DNA from: Chthoniobacter flavus
Lineage (GTDB): Bacteria > Verrucomicrobiota > Verrucomicrobiia > Chthoniobacterales > CAKUMP01
Direction: 5' to 3'
NCBI GenBank assembly: GCA_020718605.1
Contig: DYRR01000003.1
Coordinates: forward strand, 1-36,636
Length of the DNA stretch: 36,636 nucleotides
Shown here: one piece after another, positions 23,861-35,527 of the stretch
Position numbering within the stretch: position 1 is the first letter of the stretch
How the letters are laid out: every line of letters begins with the position of its first letter
Position numbers and translations under genes: made by a program
Notes under the pieces: generated by a model
The model's input: the letters and a program-made list of their open reading frames with translations, nothing else
Told to the model about the DNA's origin: nothing
The model's database searches: none

Positions 23861-24151
23861 GAAAACCTTCCCGTCCGCAGCAAAATGGGCTCTGACTGTA
23901 AAAAAATGGAGTTGGCAACATGTGCCATCCCGACCTCTCTCGTAGCATGTGAGGAACTGGGAAAAGCGGAGGACCCTGTTCGAGTTGGCGGGGTAGGGAT
24001 GAGCGGCCCGCTCGTCCGGTTCGAGGACGCGCGAGGCTGCACGTCTCCACCAAAAAATGGGCTCATCTCTTTTCCTTCCACGTCCGGATGTCTGAGGATG
24101 TTCGGGATCGGCTTGGCGCTTGTCCACAGCCGGTCGGCAAAAGGGGCGCAC
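23861..24151. other. Gap between convergent genes, possible repeat or mobile-element debris
   Basis: No supported gene. The 12-base string AAAATGGGCTCT or its close form (AAAAATGGGCTCA) occurs at about 23882 and 24053, in the same orientation. The first copy continues as CTGACTGTAAAAAAATGG, which resembles sequence flanking REP-associated tyrosine transposase elements. Open frames run through on both strands but none shows a family motif. Confidence 0.35.
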
Positions 24152-24613
24152 TCAGGATTTTGCCATTTTGGCGGTGGCCGGAATGACTTTCAGACCGGAT
24201 AGTGCCGCCGCCTTGCGTTGCCGCGCGTCATAGGATGCAAAGGCCGTGCATCCGGCTTCCAGAGCCGCCGCAACATGCAGGAGGTCCAGGCTGCGGGTTC
24301 CGATGTCCCCCGAGTGCCGGACGGAAAGTTGCTCCGCACGGATGAAGACGGCACCAAGGTCATAAGCGGGCCGTGCAAATCTCCCCGCGTCCACATCCGC
24401 CGCGAATGCGCGGAGTGCCGCGGTTTCCTGCGCCCGCGTGATCTCCCCGCGAAAGCGTTTCAATCGGATTGCATTGGGAATTTCTATCTCATGCAAGTGA
24501 GAGTACGCGAAGGGAGTTCCAAGCCTGCGCAGGAGGGTTTCCGCCTCCTTCGAGTTTGGTTCTTCAATATAGCTTTTCACGAAAAGTCCGCTGTCCACAT
24601 AGGCTGCGCTCAT
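24152..24613 (-). CDS. PIN-domain ribonuclease toxin (VapC family)
   Basis: The 153-residue protein has the PIN acidic residues: D7 in YVDSGLFVKSY, E43 in HEIEIPNAI, the SLDLLHVAAALEAG aspartate (near 109), and a fourth acid in ASYDARQRKAA. It is predicted to be a Mg-dependent single-strand RNA nuclease. Its ATG overlaps the antitoxin stop as ATGA, so the two are co-translated, antitoxin first. The target RNA is unknown. It is slightly longer than the usual VapC of 120-145 residues. Confidence 0.9.
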   Translation of the reverse strand: MSAAYVDSGLFVKSYIEEPNSKEAETLLRRLGTPFAYSHLHEIEIPNAIRLKRFRGEITRAQETAALRAFAADVDAGRFARPAYDLGAVFIRAEQLSVRHSGDIGTRSLDLLHVAAALEAGCTAFASYDARQRKAAALSGLKVIPATAKMAKS

Positions 24614-24858
24614 GTGTCCCCCCTGTCATAATCCAGCACGTCTTGAACGTCGCCCTTGGTGGGGCCGTTCGGAAACAACCTGCGCCTCCATGCCTCCCGG
24701 TCAGGCCATTCCGGGGCGGGGAGAGGGCCGCGCCGCGAGGGGGCTAGCGTGGCAAAGGGAAGTCCCCGCTTCGTGATCGCCACTTGCTCGCCGCTGTGAA
24801 TCCAGCGCGAAATGGTGGCAAAATTATTCCGCAAATCCGCGACGGTCGCCGTTTTCAT
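24610..24858 (-). CDS. Phd/YefM-family antitoxin
   Basis: The 82-residue protein starts MKTATVADLRNNFATISRWIHSGEQVAITKRGLPFATLAPS, the Phd/YefM DNA-binding fold. A Trp/Pro-rich C-terminal segment follows, likely the disordered part that wraps the toxin. It should neutralise the PIN toxin encoded next and repress its own promoter with it. A 17-bp palindrome lies directly upstream at 24860-24876. Only two bases separate that palindrome from the ATG, so there is no room for a normal ribosome site outside the operator. Confidence 0.9.
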   Translation of the reverse strand: MKTATVADLRNNFATISRWIHSGEQVAITKRGLPFATLAPSRRGPLPAPEWPDREAWRRRLFPNGPTKGDVQDVLDYDRGDT

Positions 24859-24859
24859 T

Positions 24860-24876
24860 TGATAGATGATCTATCA
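24860..24876. promoter_or_regulatory. 17-bp palindrome, probable antitoxin operator
   Basis: TGATAGAT and ATCTATCA are exact reverse complements around one central base. The site touches the antitoxin start region and is AT-rich in a GC-rich region. Phd-family antitoxins bind such palindromes to autoregulate. A leaderless or very short-leader transcript is suggested because there is no space for a Shine-Dalgarno. Confidence 0.72.
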
Positions 24877-24945
24877 CGCCATCGCGGCCTGTCAAACGAA
24901 TTGAAGCGGAATGATTTTGTGGAACCGCCCACCCAGGGAGCAACG

Positions 24946-26718
24946 TCACTCCGGTTTGGCCGCGCGGGGCTGGATGTGCAGTTCGCGGAGCTGCCGCGGC
25001 TCCACCGGGGCGGGCGATTTGGACATGAGATCCTGGCCCCGGTTGTTCTTCGGGAACGCGATCACTTCACGGATGGATTCCGCGCCGAGCATGAGCATCA
25101 CCAGACGGTCCAGACCCAGCGCGATGCCGCCATGGGGCGGGGCACCAAACCGGAACGCTTTCAGGATATGGCCGAACATGGCCTCCTGTTGCTCCGCGCT
25201 CACGCCGAGTGCGTCGAACATTCTGGCCTGCAAATCGGATTCGTGGATCCGGATGCTGCCCCCGCCGATTTCCACGCCGTTGAGGACGACGTCGTAAGCC
25301 TCGGCCCGGATCGCCGCATAGTCGCCGCACTCCAGCAGGGAGCGGTCCTCGTCCTTCGGACGGGTGAACGGATGATGCACCGCCGCCCAGCGTCCTTCCT
25401 CGGGACTGAACTGGAGCAGGGGAAAATCGACCACCCACAGGAAATTCAGATCGGTGTTGCCTTCCAGGAGTTTCTGGATTTCGGCCACGCGCAGGCGGAT
25501 GCGTCCCAGCACCTCGCACACGATCTCCCATTTGTCGGCGCCGAAAAGGACCAGATCGCCTTCTTCGATGCCAAGCCGTTGCGTGAGTGCCGCTTTTTCC
25601 TGCTCCGAGAAAAACTTCACGATGGGGGATTTCCACCCGCCGTTTTCGACTTTGATGAATGCCAGGCCTTTCGCGCCATATTGGCGGGCCATGTTGGTGA
25701 GATCCTCGATCTGACCGGTGGTGATGCATGCGAAGCCCTTGGCATTCAAGGCCTTGACCACGCCCTTGGAATCGAGCGCACCGCGGAACACCTTGAATTC
25801 GCTCGCGCTGAAAATGTCGCCCACGTCGGTGAGTTCCAATCCGAACCGGGTGTCCGGGCGGTCGCTGCCGAAGCGGTTCAGTGCGTCCTGATACGTCATG
25901 CGCTCGAATTGCGCCGGGATCCCGCGTCCGAGCACCTGTTGGAACAACCGCACAAAGAGCCCCTCCATGAGCGCGAGCAGATCGTCGCGGTGGATGAAGG
26001 ACGCCTCGATGTCCACCTGGGTGAACTCCGGCTGGCGGTCGGCCCGCAGATCCTCGTCGCGGAAACAGCGCGCGATCTGGAAGTACTTGTCCAGCCCCGC
26101 AACCATGAGCAGTTGCTTGTATTGCTGGGGTGCCTGCGGCAGCGCGTAGAAACACCCGGGATGCAGACGGCTCGGGACCAGATAATCCCGTGCGCCTTCC
26201 GGCGTGCTTTTGGAAAGCACGGGCGTTTCGACTTCCAGAAATCCGGCGTCGTCCAGATAGTCGCGCACGATTTTCACGATCCGATGCCGCTGGCGCAGAT
26301 TGTTGAGCAGGGCCGGACGGCGGAGATCGAGATAGCGATAGGCCAGGCGCAGATCTTCGTTGGCCACATCGTCATCGATGGGAAACGGCGGCACATCGGC
26401 CTTGCTCAGAACAATGAGTGCGGTGGCCACGACTTCGATCGCGCCGGTGTCGAGCTTCCCGTTTTCTGTGCCTGCCAGCCGGGCCGCCACGCGCCCGGTG
26501 ACTTGGATTACATCCTCGCCGCGCAAATGCTGGGCGGCTGCGGCGACCTCCGCATTCTCCTCGGGACGGAACACCACCTGGGTAAGCCCCTCGCGGTCGC
26601 GCAGATCGATGAAGAGCACTCCGCCGTGGTCGCGGCGGGAGGCCACCCACCCCGACAGGGTGACGGTGGAGGAAATGTCGGAGGCGCGGAGAGCGCTGCA
26701 ATGGTGCGTGCGATACAT
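24946..26718 (-). CDS. aspS: Aspartyl-tRNA synthetase, non-discriminating type suggested
   Basis: The 590-residue class II synthetase has the N-terminal OB anticodon domain (VTLSGWVASRRDHGGVLFIDLRDREG), motif 2 FRDEDLRADRQPEFTQVD, the bacterial GAD insertion domain (residues about 290-420) and motif 3 GGIALGLDRLVMLMLG. Residue 31 is His and a Gly stands near 83. In Pseudomonas aeruginosa, residues H31 and a nearby Gly allow AspRS also to charge tRNA-Asn, while discriminating enzymes such as that of E. coli have Leu and Lys. I therefore infer that this enzyme makes Asp-tRNA-Asn for amidation by GatCAB. The start follows a region with the three-hairpin repeat. Confidence 0.97.
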   Translation of the reverse strand: MYRTHHCSALRASDISSTVTLSGWVASRRDHGGVLFIDLRDREGLTQVVFRPEENAEVAAAAQHLRGEDVIQVTGRVAARLAGTENGKLDTGAIEVVATALIVLSKADVPPFPIDDDVANEDLRLAYRYLDLRRPALLNNLRQRHRIVKIVRDYLDDAGFLEVETPVLSKSTPEGARDYLVPSRLHPGCFYALPQAPQQYKQLLMVAGLDKYFQIARCFRDEDLRADRQPEFTQVDIEASFIHRDDLLALMEGLFVRLFQQVLGRGIPAQFERMTYQDALNRFGSDRPDTRFGLELTDVGDIFSASEFKVFRGALDSKGVVKALNAKGFACITTGQIEDLTNMARQYGAKGLAFIKVENGGWKSPIVKFFSEQEKAALTQRLGIEEGDLVLFGADKWEIVCEVLGRIRLRVAEIQKLLEGNTDLNFLWVVDFPLLQFSPEEGRWAAVHHPFTRPKDEDRSLLECGDYAAIRAEAYDVVLNGVEIGGGSIRIHESDLQARMFDALGVSAEQQEAMFGHILKAFRFGAPPHGGIALGLDRLVMLMLGAESIREVIAFPKNNRGQDLMSKSPAPVEPRQLRELHIQPRAAKPE

Positions 26719-26780
26719 AAGCCGGGGTTGGAATCGAATGGCGCTAAGTCAAGGGGGATTTTGGAGGTCGTGCGTATGTC

Positions 26781-26860
26781 GCCCCTTCAGGGCTTTGTTA
26801 TTAAACTACTTGAATCCCAGGGCGTTGCCCTGGGCTGGTATATTTTGCCCCTTTGGGGCA
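26781..26860. repeat. Three-hairpin intergenic repeat (distinct family)
   Basis: Three short hairpins stand in a row: GCCC-cttca-GGGC (26781-26793), CCCAGGGC-gtt-GCCCTGGG (26816-26834) and TGCCCC-ttt-GGGGCA (26846-26860), separated by AT-rich text including TTATTAAACTACTTGAA and GGCTGGTATATTTTG. I recall similar strings scattered through Verrucomicrobiota genomes. No second copy is in this window. It lies between aspS and ilvC. Confidence 0.7.
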
Positions 26861-26942
26861 TCGCTGCTTAGGTTAGTGCCATTGGGGAACGGGGGATCAA
26901 TGCCGCGCGGAATCCTGCGGGCATCGGGAATCTGTGGAAAAA

Positions 26943-27968
<1,026 letters not shown>

Positions 27969-28031
27969 GGTGTGGTGTGGTTGGTTTGGAATTGGACAGC
28001 CCGCGGGCGGAACGCGGGCGGGAGTGGAAAA

Positions 28032-28511
28032 TCAGTCGTTCGAGCGGGCGAGCGCGACCTTGCCGGTGCGGGTGACTTCGGAGAGGCCGAAGTTGGCCAT
28101 GAGGGCGAGGAATTTGTTGATCTTGCTTTCGTTGCCGGTGATCTCGATGGCGAGTTTGGAGGGCTGGACGTCGATGATCTTGGCGCGGAAAATATCGCAG
28201 ATCTGCATGACCTCGGGCCGGGTGCGGGAGTCGGCATTCACACGCAGCAGCACGAGTTCGCGGTCCACATACTCGTCGTCGCGGAAATCGGTGACTGTGA
28301 TCACATCCACCAGTTTGTTGAGCTGCTTGGTGACCTGCTCGAGCACCTTGTCATCGCCCCGCACCACGATGGTCATGCGGGAAGTGGCGGGATCCATCGT
28401 CGGACCCACGTTGAGGCTGTCAATATTGAAGCCCCGTCCGCTGAACATGCCGGCGATGCGGGCCAGCACGCCGAATTTGTTTTCGACTTTGACTGAAATG
28501 GTGTGTCGCAT
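28032..28511 (-). CDS. ilvN: Acetolactate synthase small (regulatory) subunit
   Basis: The 159-residue product has an ACT domain, MRHTISVKVENKFGVLARIAGMFSGRGFNIDSLNVGPT, followed by RMTIVVRGDDKVLEQVTKQLNKLVDVITVTDF and a second conserved region. This is the IlvN/IlvH pattern, binding valine for feedback control of the large subunit. The ATG at 28511 was chosen; a longer frame to 28856 would run through a palindromic repeat and has no family similarity. It precedes ilvC. The usual upstream ilvB gene is absent; instead a repeat element and toxin debris follow. Confidence 0.97.
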   Translation of the reverse strand: MRHTISVKVENKFGVLARIAGMFSGRGFNIDSLNVGPTMDPATSRMTIVVRGDDKVLEQVTKQLNKLVDVITVTDFRDDEYVDRELVLLRVNADSRTRPEVMQICDIFRAKIIDVQPSKLAIEITGNESKINKFLALMANFGLSEVTRTGKVALARSND

Positions 28512-28638
28512 GGAGAGTCGGGCATCATCCGGAGACACCTCCCTCCCGTCAAACCGAAAAATCAGCCTGGCGACGGTTTTTTCCCGAAGCCACCAGCGCC
28601 GGATGACACCGGTTCGCTTCCCGCCCAATCCGTAATCA

Positions 28639-28781
28639 CCCGAATCATTACGATCCTTTGGAGGATATACAGAAATGGGGGGAGTGTGCGGCGGGCGATC
28701 CCGCTCCTCCCGGAGCGGGCTACAGGCTGCTTCGTAGCCCTGCGCGGGAGCGCAGGGATCTGCCGATCCTAACGATTGGGG
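28639..28781. repeat. 143-nt palindromic repeat element, copy B
   Basis: It has the same length and plan as copy A at 15154-15296: left end CCCGAATCATTACGAT, hairpin CCCGCTCC-TCCC-GGAGCGGG (28700-28719), hairpin CCCTGCGC-GGGA-GCGCAGGG (28738-28757), right end TAACGATTGGGG. The middle differs from copy A at scattered positions. It separates ilvN from the decayed toxin genes. Confidence 0.9.
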
Positions 28782-28862
28782 CGTAATCACGTTTCGGCGC
28801 GTTGCGGCGGGATCGCGTCCGCTCTGCGCAATCCCCAACTCCTCCCACATCGCCACCAGAGT

Positions 28863-28949
28863 TTACCAGGCCGCCGCAGCCCAGGAATGATAAGGGTCCT
28901 GGCGGTTGAAGAAGGCCACAATAAGACCCGTGTCGGCGATCTCTTTCAC
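28863..28949 (-). pseudogene. PIN-domain toxin remnant (first 28 codons)
   Basis: Starting from a GTG at 28949 the product begins MKEIADTGLIVAFFNRQDPYHSWAAAAW and then stops. This matches the N-terminal strand of PIN toxins (IADTGLLVA... with the first acidic Asp at 6). The remaining ~100 residues with the other catalytic acids are absent. The start overlaps the stop of the upstream antitoxin remnant as GTGA, so the coupling of a toxin-antitoxin operon is kept although the toxin is dead. It is distinct from the intact pair at 24152-24858. Confidence 0.75.
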
Positions 28950-29092
28950 TTGCGACCCGCAGCCCGGTTCCGGAGGCGTTCGCGGACGGAGGCGTTTGTG
29001 GCCGCTACGGAGCCGTTTTGGTAGAGGCCGACAAGATCCTCGGACGCAAAAGAACGGCACTTTTCCCTGTCGCCCCCTGAAATATCGTCTTC
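28946..29092 (-). pseudogene. Antitoxin remnant upstream of the truncated PIN toxin
   Basis: The last ~48 residues read EDDISGGDREKCRSFASEDL, then GSVAATNASVRERLRNR. This is a polar, charged C-terminal style seen in antitoxins paired with PIN toxins, ending in the TGA that overlaps the toxin GTG. The N-terminal DNA-binding half is missing because dnaE ends at 29106 just upstream. The family cannot be named. Confidence comes mainly from the GTGA overlap with a recognisable PIN start. Confidence 0.45.
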
Positions 29093-29105
29093 GACGCCGC
29101 GGGGA

Positions 29106-32585
<3,480 letters not shown>

Positions 32586-32647
32586 GCGGTCCCGGAGTGT
32601 ATTCCCGCCCTTCCCGATGTCGAGCCATTGGATGGTTGTGGGCGTCG

Positions 32648-32776
32648 CCCGAATCCTGACGATCTGAAACTTGACACGTCAGCTTCCGGGCTTGGTTCCC
32701 GCACAATCAGGGGCAAGCTGCCCCTGCCACTCTGCACCCATTCCCTCCACGGGCAGATGGATCGTCAGGATTGGGG
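32648..32776. repeat. Palindromic element C1 with 17-bp terminal inverted repeats
   Basis: Left CCCGAATCCTGACGATC (32648-32664) and right GATCGTCAGGATTGGGG (32760-32776) match as inverted repeats with one mismatch. The left end is the same type as copies A and B, but the interior differs and has its own 8-bp hairpin CAGGGGCA-agc-TGCCCCTG (32708-32726). Confidence 0.75.
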
Positions 32777-32864
32777 TGGGTGTCGCGCTCCTCCCGGAGC
32801 GGGCCGCAACCTGCTTCGCAGCTCTGTGCGGGAGCGCAGGGACCTGCCTTTCGTAATGTCGGCG
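32777..32864. repeat. Palindromic element C2, A/B-type interior abutting C1
   Basis: Directly after C1 come the two-hairpin core of copies A and B in diverged form: CGCTCC-TCCC-GGAGCG (32786-32801) and CTGTGC-GGGA-GCGCAG (32824-32839, one wobble pair). They are followed by GACCTGCC and a right end GTAATGTCGGCG. The loop bases TCCC and GGGA are kept although the stems have changed. Confidence 0.7.
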
Positions 32865-32949
32865 ATACGGGCGGTGAACCCGTGCGTTGGCATCATCGGG
32901 AACCATTTTTCCTCGCCGTGCGGGGTCTGAGGCGGTCATATCTGGGTGC

Positions 32950-34257
32950 ATGTTGAATTATATATGGCTTGGTCTGGTTCTGGCCGCCGTTCTTCTGGGC
33001 GGTTGGCAGGGGCATTTCAAGGAGGTCACCGAAGGCGCCTTTGAGATGGCCAAAACTTCCGTCACGCTTGCGATCGGCCTGGTGGGGGTGATGTCCCTGT
33101 GGCTGGGCGTGATGCGGCTGGCGGAGAAGTCCGGACTGGTGACTTTGCTGGCCCGCAGGCTCGCGCCGGTCCTGCGCCGTCTTTTCCCCGATGTGCCGGC
33201 CGAACATCCGGCCATGGGTGCCATGGTCATGAATACCGCCGCCAACATGCTCGGACTGGCCAACGCCGCCACCCCGCTGGGGCTGCGGGCCATGACGCAT
33301 CTGGAAAAGCTGAACCCCCATCCCGGCACCGCCACCAATGCGATGTGCACCTTCCTCGCCATCAACACCAGCTCGGTCCAGATCATTCCCGCAACCGCCA
33401 TCGCCATCCTTGCCTCGGCCGGATCGGCGAATCCCACGGCCATTGTCGGCACGGCACTCGTGGCCACGCTCTGCTCCACGGCCGTGGGTATCACTGCGGT
33501 GAAATTGCTGGAGCGACTGCCGGTGTTTCGAATCTCCGGGGCACCGAAGCCGCCCGGCCCGGCGGGTGATGAAACGGCGGATTCTGTGGAGGGGGATGCA
33601 TTGGCCGATCCTCCACGGCCCGTGCCCGCATGGGGCCGGGCGGTGCTCCTGTTGTTTCTGGGGTTTTTCGCTTGGATCGCCGTCCGGCAAATCATCGACA
33701 ACGGCGAGCCGCCGTTGTTTGTGGCGATGGTGGAGTCGGTCTCCCTGCTGGCGATTCCTTTTCTGCTGGGGTTATTTCCGCTGTATGCCGCGCTTCGCGG
33801 GGTGCCGGTGTATGAGGAGTTTGTCGAAGGGGCGAAGGAGGGGTTCCAGGTGGCGATCCGGATCATCCCGTTCCTTGTCGCCATTTTGGTTGCGGTGGGG
33901 ATGTTTCGTGGCGCGGGAGGCATCGGGACGTTGCGCCACCTGCTGGGACCGGCCTTGGAGTCGATCGGGTTTCCCGTGGATCTGCTCCCCATGGTGCTGG
34001 TGCGCCCGCTCAGCGGCGGTGCGTCGCTTGGGATGTTCTCCGAACTGGTCGCACATTTCGGCCCCGACCATCTCACCACCCGCATGGCCGCCACGATTTT
34101 TGGCAGCACGGAGACCACATTCTATGTCGTGGCGGTTTACTTCGGAGCGGTGGCAATCCGGCGCGCGCGGCACGCCATTGCTGCGGGACTGATCGCCGAC
34201 CTCTCCGGAGTGATCGCATCGGTGGTGGTCTGCCGCATGGTTTTTGGAGCGGCCTGA
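32950..34257 (+). CDS. Fused SpmA-SpmB nucleoside-recognition-domain membrane protein
   Basis: The 435-residue protein joins two Gate/nucleoside-recognition domains that are separate spmA and spmB genes in Bacillus. The first (about 1-205) includes MNTAANMLGLANAATPLGLRAM and NTSSVQIIPATAIAI. After a Pro/Gly-rich linker, the second (about 230-435) includes EEFVEGAKEGFQVAIRIIPFLVAILVA, RPLSGGASLGMF and IFGSTETTFYVVAVYFGA. In Bacillus the pair is needed for spore-core dehydration, but here, with no sporulation genes seen, the substrate is unknown. The start at 32950 is preferred; a longer frame to 32887 adds repeat-derived residues. rsmB starts 4 bases after its stop. Confidence 0.92.
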   Translation: MLNYIWLGLVLAAVLLGGWQGHFKEVTEGAFEMAKTSVTLAIGLVGVMSLWLGVMRLAEKSGLVTLLARRLAPVLRRLFPDVPAEHPAMGAMVMNTAANMLGLANAATPLGLRAMTHLEKLNPHPGTATNAMCTFLAINTSSVQIIPATAIAILASAGSANPTAIVGTALVATLCSTAVGITAVKLLERLPVFRISGAPKPPGPAGDETADSVEGDALADPPRPVPAWGRAVLLLFLGFFAWIAVRQIIDNGEPPLFVAMVESVSLLAIPFLLGLFPLYAALRGVPVYEEFVEGAKEGFQVAIRIIPFLVAILVAVGMFRGAGGIGTLRHLLGPALESIGFPVDLLPMVLVRPLSGGASLGMFSELVAHFGPDHLTTRMAATIFGSTETTFYVVAVYFGAVAIRRARHAIAAGLIADLSGVIASVVVCRMVFGAA

Positions 34258-34261
34258 AAAC

Positions 34262-35527
34262 ATGATGCAATCCAACCGCCATCCATTCATCCAACCCGGG
34301 AACACTCCCCGCATCGCCTGCCTTCATGCACTGGCAGAGTGGGAGTCCGGACAGGTGCGCGCCGATGATCTGCTGCACCGGCCCGGGGTTTGCGACGGTT
34401 TTGCGGCGAGGGATCGTGCGCTGTTCACGGAATTGTTTTACGGGATACTCCGGAACCTGCGGGCGCTTGATTTTCTGATCGATCACCTGCGTGGCGGGGG
34501 GCTTGATCCGGTCACCCGCAACATCCTGCGCTGCGGTCTGTATCAGTTGCGCTGGCTTAGGATTCCCGACCACGCGGCGGTGAATGAATCAGTCGCATCG
34601 GCCGGGCGCGCCCGTGGTCTCGTGAACGCGCTGTTGCGGCGCTCGATCCGCGAGCGGGAGGATTTGGATCGTCTGCTGGCCGGGGCGTCGCCCGGGATCC
34701 GCCATTCGCATCCCGATTTTCTGGTGGCCCGCTGGGTCGCCCGGTTCGGATCCACCCGCGCGGAGGCAATGCTCGCGGAGGACAACCGTCCCTCGGAACT
34801 TTTTGTGCGGGTGAACCTGCTGCTCTCCACCCCGGAGGAACTGATCCGCGCCGTGCCGGATGCGGAACCCGTTGCCGGACGAGGGGATGTGTTCCGGGTC
34901 CGGCATCTTCCCGGGGATTTTCTGGAGCGGGGATTGGGTTACATGCAGGATCCGGCGACACTGGCCGCCGTGGAAATGCTCGATCCGCAATCCGGCGACA
35001 CGGTACTGGACGCCTGTGCGGCTCCGGGGGGCAAGGCGGCGTTTATTGCCCAGTGCATGGGGGATCGCGGCACCCTGGTGGCGACGGATTGTGACCCGGT
35101 GCGCCTCGGGCGGTTGCGGGAGAATCTGACGCGGCTGGGCGTGACGATCGCCCGGGTCGAGGCGGTGGATTGGGTGAGAGGGGTGGCGTCTGTCGGGATG
35201 TTTGACCGGATTTTGCTGGATGCACCCTGTTCCAACAGCGGAGTTCTGCGCCGCCGGGTGGATGCGCGCTGGAGGCTTGTGCCGGATGATTTTGTGCGAA
35301 TGGCGGCACGGCAGCTCCGGATGTTGAGGCATTTGATTCCGTGCTTGAAACCCGGCGGGCGGCTCGTCTATAGCACGTGCAGCATTGAGCCCGAAGAAAA
35401 CGGGGAAGTGGTTCGGGCACTGCTCTCCGCCACGCCCGCCCTGCGCCTCGAACGCGAACACGAATCCATCCCCGGCCCCGGTTCCCACGACGGAGCCTAT
35501 GCCGCGATTTTATCCAAAGATGTTTGA
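34262..35527 (+). CDS. rsmB: 16S rRNA m5C967 methyltransferase (RsmB/Sun family)
   Basis: The 421-residue protein has a NusB-like N-terminal RNA-binding domain (ARDRALFTELFYGILRNLRALDFLI and ILRCGLYQLRWLRIPDHAAVNESVA). It is followed by a Rossmann methyltransferase with the SAM motif VLDACAAPGGKAAF, the DAPCSNSGVLRR motif carrying the release Cys, and YSTCSIEPEENGEVV carrying the catalytic Cys. It methylates C967 of 16S rRNA. The usual DAPCSGTGVLRR reads SNSG here. The ATG at 34262 was chosen over an upstream in-frame TTG at 34244 that overlaps the previous gene. Its stop overlaps the tgt start by 8 bases. Confidence 0.95.
   Translation: MMQSNRHPFIQPGNTPRIACLHALAEWESGQVRADDLLHRPGVCDGFAARDRALFTELFYGILRNLRALDFLIDHLRGGGLDPVTRNILRCGLYQLRWLRIPDHAAVNESVASAGRARGLVNALLRRSIREREDLDRLLAGASPGIRHSHPDFLVARWVARFGSTRAEAMLAEDNRPSELFVRVNLLLSTPEELIRAVPDAEPVAGRGDVFRVRHLPGDFLERGLGYMQDPATLAAVEMLDPQSGDTVLDACAAPGGKAAFIAQCMGDRGTLVATDCDPVRLGRLRENLTRLGVTIARVEAVDWVRGVASVGMFDRILLDAPCSNSGVLRRRVDARWRLVPDDFVRMAARQLRMLRHLIPCLKPGGRLVYSTCSIEPEENGEVVRALLSATPALRLEREHESIPGPGSHDGAYAAILSKDV

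Noticed and set aside
24010-24040. A tRNA-like T-arm (GTCC-GGTTCGA-GGAC)
   Set aside because: The loop does not have the TTCRA spacing, and no acceptor, D or anticodon arm surrounds it.
22508-24151. Minus-strand open frame opposite the GT4 gene
   Set aside because: It overlaps a well-supported glycosyltransferase and shows no protein motif.
24784-26871. Long plus-strand open frame opposite aspS
   Set aside because: It has no family motif and covers a full aspS gene; open antisense frames are common in GC-rich coding DNA.
28512-28856. Extension of ilvN upstream to 28856
   Set aside because: It would translate the palindromic repeat and has no ACT-domain similarity; the MRHTISVK start is standard.
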